DNA of 64,000 nucleotides from Zeus faber (lineage: Eukaryota; Chordata; Actinopteri; Zeiformes; Zeidae). Both the position numbers and the translations under genes were made by a program. The stretch spans positions 6,090,839 to 6,154,838 of the forward strand of contig OY482861.1 of NCBI GenBank assembly GCA_960531495.1. Reading direction: 5' to 3'. Below, piece by piece: positions 1 to 12,028 of this stretch. Below the pieces are notes generated by a model. The model made no database searches. It had not been told where the DNA came from and saw only the letters and a list, made by a program, of their open reading frames with translations. Numbering within the stretch: the stretch's first letter is position 1; each line of letters begins with the position of its first letter.

Positions 1-1745
1 ATGGTGCAGAATTGGCTGCACTTGGAAGACAGTGGGGAACAGGTAAAGACTCAGCCATGTGTGTAAAGTTGGAAAAAATAAAGGGGTAGTAGAAAGAAAC
101 TTCGGAAAGTCCTTGATGCTAAAAGGCAGTGGAAGAAGCCACTGGGCTCTTTACTGTTTTTGTTGCCCCTTCCCTTGGTGTGTTCTCTGTAGACCACAAT
201 TTTACTTTTTCTCTGCAGCCCCATAATGTCGCCCAAGAAACTACACTTATTATTAATGTCCAGACCTGGGAGGATGAGTCAGACAGGCCCTCGTGGGTCT
301 CATTTCCATATTTCTTCTGTTTCAGGAGCTTCAGCTTTTTAATCCTTTGCAGCTGACTGCACCGTGAACTCCCAGACCAGTGGTCACAAGTCCAAAAAAC
401 CTTTATCTGGTGCTTCTAGCACACATCTGCCCGATGCCCAAGTCCTGAAATCACATTTGACAAGGTGAAAGAACAGGTGTGTTCTTTCGGGAGTGCTTGC
501 TCAAAGACTCTGAATCTGGAGCTCACTGTCCATGCATTATATATTATCTATCGGTGACTGACTGGCTGGTTTTAGGGATTTACTTACATATACTCCACCT
601 CTCTCTTGGTCTATCTGTCTTTCAATTGATAATCATTCTTTCCTTCACGTACATAACAACCAATTTGAAAAAAATAGCTGTCATACAAATGGTGAAGAAA
701 AGCGTGGGCTCTTTACCAGTGACTTGGTTATTTTATTAATTTGGTGTAACGAGAGTCAGAATTGCCAATTCAATTCTCACAAGAATCATTTAATTCTGTC
801 AAAATTACGGTATCTATTTTGGAAACCTAAAGTATAAATCCAGGGGCGGGGTTAGGGGTGGGCGTCCAGGGCTTCAGAACGAATGTTTTATGAATAGCCT
901 CCGATCTAAAATTGCCCCGCAGGGCCGGCTCTTCCTATAGGCGACATAGGCGGCCACCAATTGCGCCCCAATCGCTCCCCTCTCTACTGGTGATTCTCGG
1001 CTCTTTTATTCACATGATTGGAGAGTCGAGTCTCAGTTCAGTGTGCCTGGCTGCAGTTACAGAATCACAAATGAACGGCTCTTTTGGTAGAGTGACTCCT
1101 GACTCCTGAGTCATTTAAACTATTTGTTCGATATGGATGAATCGTTCGCAAGCCTTGCATCCATAGTACCAAATGCATGTGCAATCGAATTCAGCATCTT
1201 TAAAAGTATAAAGTTATTCCACTAACTTCAGTGGAAAAGGGCATGATAGAAAGTGTTGTTGCACTAAATTTGTGATTATCTTTTCATCTTTAGTTTGGAT
1301 AGAAGCAAGTGAGATAGGTGATATGCCATTATAAAGCACCTATCGAGGCATAAAATGGTCTCATCTGTCTCCTTTGCTTTCCTTTGAGCTGTGATTAAAT
1401 GAGTGTGATGGAACTTGTCGTCATTAAGGAGACTGAAAGCTGGTGGAAGGAAGCCACCACAATTCAGCTTTATGGGGGGAGCACATGGAGTACTATTGAC
1501 AGCTTTACAGCTCCCTAGGTATTAATGAGGTGCACTGTTCTACATAGCGTGGCCCTCCGGACATTTTCAGATCAGATGTATAGAATCCAAGAGTCATTAA
1601 ATATTTCTGCAGCCACGCCATAACTCAGTCCATTGTTCCACCGCAGCCTACTCAGCAAAATCTCACTAGTTTTTCTTTCTTATAGGAACATAATCTATAA
1701 TACTTAAATATGTGACATTGTTACATACATACATATATATATAAT
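1..1745. other. Gene-free stretch
   Basis: No ORF here resembles a known protein and no exon with convincing splice sites was seen. A short segment at 920-958 begins CAGGGCCGGCTC and resembles the terminal inverted repeat of hAT-type fish transposons, but I could not find a matching right end. The stretch around 1010-1165 is rich in GAGTC and GACTC words and weakly recalls 24330-24520. Confidence 0.4.
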
Positions 1746-1751
1746 ATGTAT

Positions 1752-1755
<4 letters not shown>

Positions 1756-1834
<79 letters not shown>

Positions 1835-1859
1835 TGTGTGTGTGTTGGTGTTGGTGTGT
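1756..1859. repeat. (TG)n microsatellite
   Basis: A nearly pure TG dinucleotide tract. It is perfect for about 70 bp, then interrupted by GG and TTGG steps near its 3' end, and is flanked by TATA-rich DNA on both sides. The translated poly Cys-Val frame is an artefact of the repeat. Confidence 0.97.
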
Positions 1860-4618
1860 ATATTTATTTATTTATATATATATCAGCCAGATAATGAACA
1901 TACAATGTTGCCGTATGACCACTTCCATATAGATTTCATACATTTCTACATGACATACATTCAAACTTATAGGAGACTGCATGGCTGTGTGCTGGATTGC
2001 ATGCACCTGTTAGTAATGGGTGTGGCTGAAATTACAAACCCATAAATAAGAAGAGATGTCCATATACGTTTGGCTATGTAGTGTATGTGCCTGTGAATAG
2101 CCCTATAGGGAACCAAAAACTAAGTTGCCAGTAGCCTAATACTCACACATACACTCACACATACGGACAAATATATTCAAACAAACAAACAATGTGACTA
2201 CCATCGTCTCACAAACAGATATTCTCTCCAGGCTATTTGGTATTTCTGGCACCAAACTCTCAAGACATTAAGGAGTAAAATGTTAACTCATGTTGGGCGG
2301 ATGGATTTTCACACTAGGAAAATCCTGCCTCAGAGGTTTCACACAGAGACGTACATTTTTATGATTCACTCACATCAAAGGGACAGGCCCATGCAAGAGA
2401 GAAAAAGAAACATACAGAGAGTGGAAATAGGAGAAAGGGAAAAATAGACATTGGGAAGGCAGGATAGTTGAACGAAAGAAGTGCTGGCATGGGGCTCTAT
2501 GTGTGCACTCGTCTACCAGGGCTTTGGATATACTGTAACTCATTTCTGAAAGCAGGGACCTGACACCCCATCGTGTCTCCAATTGGCTTGCTTTTGTTTT
2601 TGTTTTTCCACCACTCTAATACTCTTTCCCCTCGCCTGCTCACTTGAGTGCAATCGGTGTGAATTTACTGCAGGTGTAATGTCGTTTCCCCTGAGAAGCG
2701 GTGACCTCCACCACATGGTTTATATCTTTGTCATAGCTATTCTTCCATCTCAATTCCAATCGATAATGGAGACATCTACATCACCAACCTTTTAGCCTTT
2801 TAGGTTTTTGTGTTAATTTTAAGGTTCAATGTATTGTTGACTGTATATTGACAATTTTTATTCATATTTTTTTAATTTTCATTATTGTTATTTCTGACAG
2901 ACTATAGATTTGCTTTAAAATTATCTTCATTTTTTATTGTCTGAGGTCGCTGTCTGGGCTCTACTGCTCATCACTCCCGGCGATGTGTACAGCAAACACA
3001 GTTATACTTAGTGTGTGAGAAATATAGAAGTGATGAGTTTGAATGCCCCCATTGGATTGAAGAGTAGAGCCCAAGATGGATGCAAGGGAGGTAGAGGAAG
3101 AGCAGCAAAGCATACAGCAAAGCCGAAAGAGCAGGAGGGGTTTTGGTTGCTTAAATCAGATGGTCCATAAGGGCGTGGAAGCATGTGGCGCTATCAAGAT
3201 GTCTGACAGAACTAACTGTGCAAACTGCGCATCATTCATTGTTGTTTTATTGTTCTGGTTTATTGTCTACTTATAATTTTCTAGTTTTCTTTTTCTGGTT
3301 TATTATTTATATAAAGTATCTATCTATCTTGAAGTATGAGCTTATAGTTCATATCCTGGGAATTGTGAACATAGGGCAACCACAATGGCTAACCTTTGAA
3401 AATAAGTTGTTGGAGAGTTTAGGGGATGTTTAATGCGCCATGATCACACAGCCATTATGACACCTAACATTTTTCTTTTCCCAAAGCTGCTGATGTTCCT
3501 CAGAGGACTCTGTAGAGTACATTTTTAATGCCAGTCATCCAAACTAAATGGAGACCACTTATCATTTTAGTTAGAGCATTACGCTTGATATTGCTATATT
3601 TAATAGAGAGGGACAGGGCGCTTGTTAAATGGCAGATAGACTTGAATGACTGGATTTGAGGATGTTGAACGACATACCTGGCAGCATCTCTGCAGAGCTT
3701 CAAACAACAACTTTACAGCCTAAAAAAAATTGCTAACCAAAACCAAAACCTTTTTAACCTTTAAAATAGCAGTCATGAATTGCAAAAGTCAGCAAAAAGA
3801 AAATTATTAGAACAGATATGGATCCATAATATTTATATATTCAGGCAATGGGATGGCATAAAAACGAACGCAAATAAAAGTATAAAATAAAATAAATAAA
3901 TTCCTTGAAAAAATATGGAAGAAAAGCAGTATTATTTATTATTAATCTATAATAATTACAACTATAAATTATGATCACATTGTTAGACATATGATTCATA
4001 CAGTATACATGGACATCAGTGTTTTCTTACATAATCATGGTCACCTTTACATATATTTCATACAACCTTATACTTTTAGGTTTTTACGGAAGCGTGTTCT
4101 CTCAGTTCTCTCTCAGTGATCACTCAGTGAAAACGTTTAGTCCTCATACATTAAATACGTGCAGTGTATTTCCTTTTTAATGAATTTAAATAAATGAAAG
4201 TATAGAAATGTAAAACAGCTTAACATCTACAACAATGGCTGCATCCATTAATGTCGGTCACAATCCATCCATGTTTGTCATTAATTGCCTCACTTCCTGT
4301 CCAACATTGTTTAGAAGTCATAAAAAAACCATGCTCTCAGATTTATTTATTTTTTTCCTATTTTATTGATAGCACGCCAGGCGACCTTTTCAGCTTCATC
4401 AGCAAATGGTGTCTAGTCGAAAGACCCGCCGACACGCTGCCAATAATATACAAAAAAAAATGTTCTTAGGCCTTGGTCACTTTTTGGTTCAATGCGACTT
4501 TTGTCTGGACTCAGACCTGGCGTCAAGACCAGGGAATGCAAACTCCGAAATCCAGTACAGCTCCATTCAATTCACAATCAGAAAACCACAGGGTCAGATA
4601 TAATATTATATGCAAGGA
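1860..4618. other. Gene-free stretch
   Basis: AT-rich, apparently single-copy DNA. The short open frames have no recognisable domain and no supporting splice signals. Confidence 0.4.
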
Positions 4619-5100
4619 CAATCAAAATGTATTTATTTTGTTTATTTCGCCAAGTACATTTTCACATATGAGGAATTTGTTGTGGTGAAGATTTATGCAT
4701 TGCTGAACAGACAATTGGCATATAATGCTTAAGAGTCTAAGAAAAATAAAAATAAAATAATAGCCAGATATGCGAAAATAGACAAATATCAAACAAAATA
4801 GTCAAACAATGAAAAAATATATATATATTCTGTATATTCTGTATATAGTCAAATGTACAGAATATACAAAAGTGGCTAACCGAAAAAGGGTTGAGTGGCA
4901 ATATGGTTGCAAGTATATGAATACGGGTATAACATCAAAATATATCTGAATAGCCTGTACAGGATGAATAAATCAGTACAATGAATACAATGATAATATT
5001 ATTAGTACATTATTAGTATGTTATCCATGGCCATAATATGGGCATGAATAAAATTGAATATTACTATGTTATTACTAATTTATTACAATATCGACAATAT
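4619..5100 (-). mobile_element. LINE 3' tail (Rex1/CR1-like), 5' truncated
   Basis: Positions 4620-4690 share the words CAAGTACATTTTCA and GGAATTTGTTGTGGTGA with 28705-28770 and 34860-34915. The same short block followed by an AT-rich tail at three unlinked places is what 5'-truncated LINE copies leave. The polarity resembles other minus-strand LINE ends in this window (47873, 29913), so the minus strand is inferred. No coding sequence remains. Confidence 0.55.
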
Positions 5101-5140
5101 TTTTCCAGTATAATTACAATATTCAGACATATGACGGTTA

Positions 5141-5281
<141 letters not shown>

Positions 5282-6622
5282 AGTGTGTTCAGTAATTGTG
5301 GGCAATAGGAATTTAAATTAGATATTCCACAGAGTTTTGCCACAGCATTTTGTTCAGCATTTTGGGCAGTTTTTAAAATGACTCCAGAAACCAGTCCTGG
5401 ATAGAATGATGAATTTAACTGAAGTTTAAATTGGAGTCCAATATTATGGGGGAGACCCTTAAAAGTTGTGGAGGACACTGAGGACAGTGAGGACCGTGAT
5501 GTTTTCGATTACTATAGTTAGATGCTGTACAATATGTATCTCCATCTCCTCAAACACATCAGCCATTTCTTACCAAAGTAGGTTTTTTACGTAAAAATTA
5601 ATTTGAGAGTGGTTGGGTAACAGCAACACGAAACGGAGATAAAGCCAACGCAATTAAAACCAAGACAATGGTTGGGGGGTTGATAGAATAGGTTGAGTAA
5701 ATCCAGTTTTAGTTTCAACTATTTATTGCACATTTTTCAGCAGGAAGACAGAAGTGTGTCGAAAGGGTATGTTTCACATGAAAACACATTTGCATAATTG
5801 TATTTCACTGGAACAACATTTGACCTTGTTAAATTCAGTTAAAAAGCTGTAGTTCAACGCCACAATGGCCTTTCTTTGACCCTCTTTCATGTCTGGATTC
5901 AGCTCTCGTGCTCGGTTGTTTTTGTCATTAGTTTTTTTCATTGGAGTTGTAAACTCAATAAAAAAATAAAAAGAGTTTTTCTGGCAAACTTGTAAAGCCA
6001 CTGGAGAAAGGACATCCCATGATATTTTTTCTCTGTGGCGGATTTGAAGTAAACTAAGATGGAGGCTGTCACCACTAAGGGTATTAGCGGGATGTGATTT
6101 GGTATTTTCAACTCGATGGGCTCCCTGCGCTGTTATCTGGCACTGGAACAGAGGACTTCTCCGCTGTCATTTTGCATGGCGTCAGCAGAGACAGTGAACT
6201 GATAGTGTCACTGCCAGGAGATCACAGGTAGAAAGGGTTCCTCTTCCCCCCGGGATGGGGAGGCGGTAATAAGACAGCAGCACGGACTTCAAAAAAAAAA
6301 TCCCGGTGCCACGTGGAGAACTTATCTACACTGTCACCTGCACATGGTACAGACTCTATGACAGCATCAAGGAAAACAGAGATGTTTTGTACTAAGCTTG
6401 TGGTTCCAATGCCCAGGCTGACAAGCTCATGCAATATGTTTAAACTCGGCATTAATACTTGATTTGTTTATGTTTTATTTTATTTTATAAGTAGTAGTAG
6501 TAGTAATGTCATGTTTGTCAAGACAAACAGTATTTGTCTTGACAACAGGCTCAGGGCAAAGGAATTGAAGAATGATGGTGGCTTGTTTACAGGGGAAATA
6601 TTATTAATAATACAACAACAAT
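5282..6622. other. Gene-free stretch
   Basis: No coding region or recognisable repeat was seen. A short (GTA)n run lies near 6490 and an AAT-rich lead-in at 6600-6630 precedes the next repeat unit. Confidence 0.4.
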
Positions 6623-7264
6623 AATAAATATAGCTGCAGGCAGCAAAACACAGGGTCCAGTGTATTCATTTTAGGTAGATATTACAGTTTTCTTGATAAT
6701 TTTGTGCAATGCATCACAATTTACTTAACTTATAAACATCAAACATCGTGGAGTTACGTCGTGTAGTTACACACATGGTATACAACATAACGTAGTTAAG
6801 TCCATGCCATTGCATGGATCTAACATTTTGCAATGGCATTATGTATGATTCAGTTCCAGTTCAACAAGACGTCAAACATTGATTTTATGATTTTAACATA
6901 GATGTATGAGAAAGGTCGGTAACAAATAATTGTTCTAAATTGCTGAGTTTGTAGTTTTGATATTGCTTATCAGTGCAAAATAGATGAATAAGTAAATTAG
7001 TACAACAAATGAAAAAACAAGTCAGTTTTATTAATTGTTTTATTAAACAGCTGTCCAAAACAGCTGTACAAAATTAGTAAGCAAATATCACAGTATTTAT
7101 GAAGATCACAGGTCAAATAATCAATAAATGTTATTAAAATTGCAATCTTAATAAAATAAAATAAATGAAAAATAGACAAATTATATAAAATTGTCAAAGT
7201 AAAAAGTATTTATCAACATTGTGTTGTATGTAGTTTTTTACCTAAAGAAAACAGTGTTTAGAAA

Positions 7265-7606
7265 GTGAATTTTTATAATGACAGCCTGATATTTTTCATG
7301 CATGTGGTACTGAGCCCTGTTCTCTGGCCTTATCTTGCCGACCTCTTTCTTCTTGGGCTTATCAGCACTTTCACTGGGTGGATTCTGGTGCGCCGTCTTT
7401 CACAGGAACTGGCTCCTTCCTCCTACTGTCTTCCTGTCTCGGGTCTCTCCAGAGACGACACCTCCATGATTTGTTTCTCAGCCCTTCCGGTCGTGCCATA
7501 TCCTCCTCCCTTAGAGGTCGTTTATTCCTCGGGGTCCCAGGTATATACGGTGCACCAGGGCGTTGGAGGCCCATACTCCGGCTCTTGCCTACAGTACATA
7601 AACTAA
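7265..7606. other. Open frames of unknown nature inside the hairpin-family element
   Basis: This GC-richer island is open on both strands (a 113-residue + frame and a 67-residue - frame with many Arg and Pro). It lies between the element's left edge and the C76-like ORF. It could be a further piece of the transposon polyprotein, but I recognise no domain. The last bases (ATAAACTAAGCCATC) recur at 37078-37092. Confidence 0.25.
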
Positions 7607-7902
7607 GCCATCTTAAGAAATGAACGCAGTCATCTAGATAGCATCTTTATTGTGTACGATTGTCCTGTGGTCACGTGGTCATGTTTAATTTGGTCGTGAT
7701 GTAATGTAAACAACGTAACACTCCAGTAATTTTCTGTCTTCTCCATGAACATTGACTATTTTTGTTGGCTATGTAATCTTCATGACTTTTACATGTATTT
7801 CTCTAACCTGATAAGTACAGTATTGATTGTTTTAAAGGTTTTCAACAGGAGAAACACTGTTATACCAGATTGGCACGTGTTTATTTTCAGGTTTTTCAGT
7901 AT

Positions 7903-8520
7903 TTATAGGTTTTTTTTTTTCATGTCTTCATTTTCTAAAATATTCACCAACTTGTTAGTTACAGTGTGTTTTTGATGGAATTCATGTCTTTCGTCTACTT
8001 TTTTCCTATTGGGTATTGAGCGATTTTCCCTTATTTGGTGTTGTCGTTGTCTGTCAATAATATCTGACTGTAGTCCAGTGACTTTAAATTCAGGTTGAGT
8101 TTGGAAGAATAAATTATTACTTTTACAGAAATGATGACTGATGATAGATTCTATGTTGTCCAAGTAAGGGACAGAACTAGTCTGTGTGTCATATTTATTC
8201 AGACCTATTATGATCCTTGCTTGTGAATCAACAATTGCATACCAGGCCCCCTTTTTGATAATTGCACATGTATTACTAGAGAAAGTTAATAAACATGCAT
8301 CATCATTATTTAACAGTGACTTCTTAAGTGCTTTAACAACTGGCATAGCGATATTATACAATGCAGAGTCATACTGGTTTACACCAATGCAGCCAGTAAA
8401 GGGATTTGCATACGTTATTTGGGATGTAGTATTAAACATAATATGTCTTATTGGCAATTCCGTTATTACAATACAATCTCTTCCTAGAATATTATCATTT
8501 ATTCTACCAGACCCTTTCAT
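7903..8520 (-). pseudogene. C76-like (OTU/USP-type) cysteine-protease domain fragment
   Basis: This 205-residue frame is open from Met at 8520. Residues 74-130 follow the pattern of the herpesvirus-tegument-type deubiquitinase domain (peptidase family C76) that is also carried by large fish transposons: a short strand ending in CLLTF, then NTCAIIKKGAWYAIVDSQAR, then a strand and helix ending at SIISHH. In that family the catalytic Asp and His lie two residues apart as D-x-H. Here the corresponding residues are Asp98-Ser-Gln100, so the His is absent, and no clear catalytic Cys region is seen at the N-terminus. Residues 150-205 are basic and hydrophilic. It lies inside a hairpin-family repeat on the strand that gives the hairpin at the 3' side. 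It is probably an inactive or partial domain of an autonomous transposon. The family assignment is from pattern memory only. Confidence 0.4.
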
Positions 8521-9723
8521 CTCCTGATAAAGATTATCAGATGAATATTAGATAGAACATCATCTAGGTCATTTTATGTCGATGTGCAAACATTCTGAAT
8601 TTTGTTTTTCAGAACTGCTGTTTAACACATAGCTGCACACTGTTTATTTCTGGAGTCTCCAAATTGTAAATCATCCTGGTGAAATGACCCTCTGAACATC
8701 GATATGTATATGGAATCAATCCTTACTATGAAAGTTTTTCCATTAGTGTTTTTTTCATCAGACTTTTCTCAGTGCTTTTGTTTTTAATATTGTGAGTGAC
8801 CTTTCACGACTGGACTTTTGGACAATGGGTTCTTTATTGTCTGAAGTTTTCGACCATATTTCGGCATCTTTAAGAATAACATAAAGAACTTTTGTAATTA
8901 CTTTTCATAACAATGTTAACATGTTTTTTGCAATTACTACTTTATTTAACATTTTATGTCAGTAATGTAAAATTCAGTTTAATAGATGACTTGTCTATAT
9001 TGTAATGCAGATAGCCTTTATGGAACTTTAACATTCATTTGCAATCACAATTAATATGAAATAATTAGTCAAGATCACAAACACTTTCTGCCTTTTCATT
9101 ACAGTTTGTTAAGTGAAGTTACAGGGCAATGTCTATACATGATGTTCATCCATGACATTTTATTTTTTATTTTAAACTATATGTTGTCATTGTTATAACT
9201 TACCTGGCTGCACTGAAGTACATCCAGAGTTTCTGTGATGGTAGATGTTGTTTGTTGTATACGTCAATTGTGACGTATTTACTTTGATTTACGATGGCAG
9301 TGTCATTTATGTTTTCTATTGTAACGTTGAGTTCAGTTTTTCAGTTGGATAATATTTCCGACAAACGTTGTGTGTGGGTCATTACCATTGCACCGATTCT
9401 ATTTTCGGAGGCCACCTTGGATTTTGAGCTCATCACCAACACTGACATTTTCGAGGGACGTGCTGACGACATTTTAAGGATTGTTTTCTATTGTATTTTT
9501 CATTAATTAGGCAAAGTAATATGGGCCACGGATCTAAAATATAAATCAAACAGATCTACCGACAACTACCTGGTAAGAAGCATATAAATGTACACGTAAA
9601 TCGGTAGTTTGGTAACTTCTAAAGACTATAGTGTGATCAGGTCCATGACGCACAGTGGACACGGTCCAACTGGACATTCTCAATCAGAATGTGTACATAT
9701 AGTAAATAATATGATGACGTCAT

Positions 9724-10049
9724 TGTCGCGGACCAAGGGGGCATGGTCAAGTCACCGCTGCAGACAGGCGGTGCAGGCTCCCATCCCGGGGCAGATCAGC
9801 TGCTGCAGATCGAGTGAATCCACAGAGGGACTCCGCTGCCCGATACACAGGCCACCGGACACGTCACAGCGGGAGCGCATTTAAACATCGAACTACGGAC
9901 GATATTCATGAGCCATTGATTGATCATTTTGGCCCACGAGCCAACTTTTGTTTAAACCTGAAATTAAATACAGGCCAACCGGCGCTGTCTTGCCTCCTCC
10001 TGCCTCCTCTTCCTCATTCCCTGGCCCTGCGCCAGAACACACCTCCACA
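9724..10049. mobile_element. Solo LTR, 326 bp, with 5-bp target duplication
   Basis: The insert begins TGTCGCGG and ends CTCCACA, giving the TG...CA ends of an LTR. It is bounded by GTCAT on both sides (9719-9723 and 10050-10054). Two related copies of the host repeat, at 10680-10710 and 36418-36440, run through the same point without the insert (GATGACGTCATAAAGCG and GATGACATCATAAAGCG). They give the empty site and confirm the boundaries. There is no internal coding region, so this is a recombined solo LTR. Orientation is uncertain. Confidence 0.8.
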
Positions 10050-10387
10050 GTCATAAAGCGGCTTACTGTAAATCTCATCTCATTCGTTTTGAAATGAGAT
10101 GTGTGACGTGTCAGTTAACGGCGAGCAGCTGAATATTTTGGGTCAAAGTTGTTTATTAAGTACAGTATGTCTTCCAGATAGTTTTAGCTGGGTTGGACAT
10201 ATCCCTCAAAATTTGGTCGGTTTTTTCACTAATATCTGCTCCGTATGTGGATAGATTTTGATAAAACTTCAACGGTAAGGTCTTTGTGACAGCGCGGTTT
10301 AAACAAGACATAAACCGTGTTTGTGTGTTATGCCAAAGTTGGTTTCCCAGATAGTTGGATTTATTATTAGGGCTGGACCCCTAATAA

Positions 10388-11060
10388 TAAATAAAGCTGC
10401 CGACAGCAATCCAGTGGATTGTAGTCGACGTGGTGACGAGTTTTTCTGGACTACTTTTAATTGTATTTTTCATGAATCCAGCAAAGTTAGGTGACCAAGG
10501 AGATCAAATATAAATCAAACAGATCTACTGATATCTTACAGGTAAGAAGCTATATAAATATACATGAACATCGATAGTTGGTAACGTCAAACAAGTACAG
10601 AGTGACACAGTCACAACTACGCCGCACATTGGACACGGTCCAACTGGAGAGTCTCAATCAGAGTCTATACATTAATAGTAAATAATATGATGACGTCATA
10701 AAGCGTCTTACTGTAAATCTCATGTCGCTCATTTTGTTTGCAAATACTGCCATGTCATTTAAGCAGGACCAGCTGAATTTTTCGGGTCAATGTTGTTTCG
10801 GTTTTTCACTAATATTTGCTCCGTATGTGGATCGATTTGGATTAAATTTGAACCACGAGATCCTTGTGCCATACCCATTTAAACGACACCTTAACCGCGT
10901 TCGTGGATTCTTTTAATATTAGTATCCAGATACTTTCAGCTGGGTTGGACATATTTCGGCGTGAAATGCATTGGAACGCATCTGTAATATGGATCAAATC
11001 CATATTACAGACAGTCCATTATCGACACCAATTAATAATTTCTGAGTTCCCAAAAAAACG
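10388..11060 (-). mobile_element. Hairpin-family element, second tandem copy
   Basis: It starts with the variant hairpin GCTGCCGACAGC at 10396-10407. It then repeats the 9487-9720 block (ATATAAATCAAACAGATCTAC, GGACACGGTCCAACTGGA, GATGACGTCATAAAGCG) and the block with GCTCCGTATGTGGATCGATT. It is non-coding. With the preceding copy it forms a direct tandem pair. The strand is given to match the ORF-bearing copy. Confidence 0.55.
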
Positions 11061-11639
11061 TAGCATCAGTTTGTGCTGTCGCTCCTCTTTACATCAGCAT
11101 TATGTCTAAAACGTGTACAATTTTCTGAGTTTCCACTGAATGCAGCATCGGCTCACGTAATGACGCGGTGACTGAGTTTTCCGAGTCCTGGTAACATGCA
11201 GAATAGCTTATATAAGGAAGCACTTGTTGCGTGTTACTATTTTATCCTAAAAATTAGAAGGTGGCTGTCTCCTCAGGTGGTCCACAGCGTACTGCCTCAG
11301 GATGTCTGTGGAAGGAAATCATTCCGTGTGGAAGTTCCCAACAACATGCTTCCATTCAAACGGATTAAACAGTGCATGTCCTTTAGAGACATTTCATCAA
11401 CTTTTAAACGTTTGGGACTTAAATAAAACGGACATGATTCGGATCCGTTGCTCTGGAGCTGCAAGAGAACTCCATGTGAGGAGACAAACACGGAATATGT
11501 TTGGGACTGTTTGACTCCTGCAGTTTGTATGTTGCAACTGACTCACTGACGCAAAATAAAGGGACACGGCATCGTGTTTGATGCGAACAGAATGCGTTCA
11601 TATTTACACAAAGGCTGAAAAAATAAGATATCAGATGAA

Positions 11640-11905
11640 ATGCCCACCGATGTCAAGCAGGTAAGGCGATACACACACAGACACACGTCTCCCTATGTGG
11701 ATCGATTTGGATGAAACTTGAACCACAACCACAAGATGTCTGAGACGTCCCGGTTCTAATGACAACTCAGTCGTGTCCATAGCTACAGTGATTGTCCTGT
11801 TCCAGACACTTTTAGCCTGAAAAGTGCCAAGGAGAATAATTATGATAAAAATTCTAACAATAATAATAGGATTCCATCTCTATGGGATGGCCCTCTAATA
11901 ACACC
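11640..11905 (-). mobile_element. Right arm of another hairpin-family copy
   Basis: The words CTATGTGGATCGATTTGGATG, ACTTTTAGCCTGAAA and GGATGGCCCTCTAATAA match the right half of the family. The left half is not adjacent, so this is a partial copy, or the right end of a copy whose middle (11120-11640) is diverged. Confidence 0.45.
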
Positions 11906-11907
11906 AA

Positions 11908-11938
<31 letters not shown>

Positions 11939-11944
11939 TTTAAT

Positions 11945-12021
<77 letters not shown>

Positions 12022-12028
12022 TGATGAT
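11908..12028. repeat. (ATT)n / (AAT)n inverted microsatellite
   Basis: About 30 bp of ATT repeats (11911-11937) is followed after TTTTAAT by about 72 bp of AAT repeats (11948-12019) and three GAT units. The two halves are reverse complements, so the tract can fold as a long AT hairpin. It leads directly into the TATAGCTGCAGGCAGC terminus of the next repeat unit. The Ile and Asn runs in translated frames are artefacts. Confidence 0.95.

Larger units (their letters stand above)
6624..10395 (-). mobile_element. Hairpin-family (Helentron-like) element, long copy
   Basis: The left edge carries TATAGCTGCAGGCAGCAA, with the hairpin GCTGC-AG-GCAGC at 6633-6644. The right edge carries GGGCTGGACCCC followed by TAATAATAA at 10370-10390. 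Internal blocks at 8975-9110 and 9487-9720 recur in other copies (15530-15660, 36235-36355, 10455-10705). Unlike the shorter copies it contains about 2 kb of extra DNA with a protease-like ORF on the minus strand (7903-8520). Read on the minus strand, the hairpin lies about 8 bp before the 3' end. That layout fits the 3' hairpin of rolling-circle transposons, so I infer a Helentron-like element. No Rep or helicase motif is visible. It is interrupted by a solo LTR at 9724-10049. Confidence 0.45.

Noticed and set aside
1746..2045. 99-residue Cys-Val ORF
   Set aside because: It is a translated (TG)n microsatellite. The same applies to His-Thr and Cys-Val frames at 5038-5478, 19178-19772, 20687-21004, 23481-23887, 29349-29715, 40693-41178, 42738-43047, 48840-49076 and 60169-60447.
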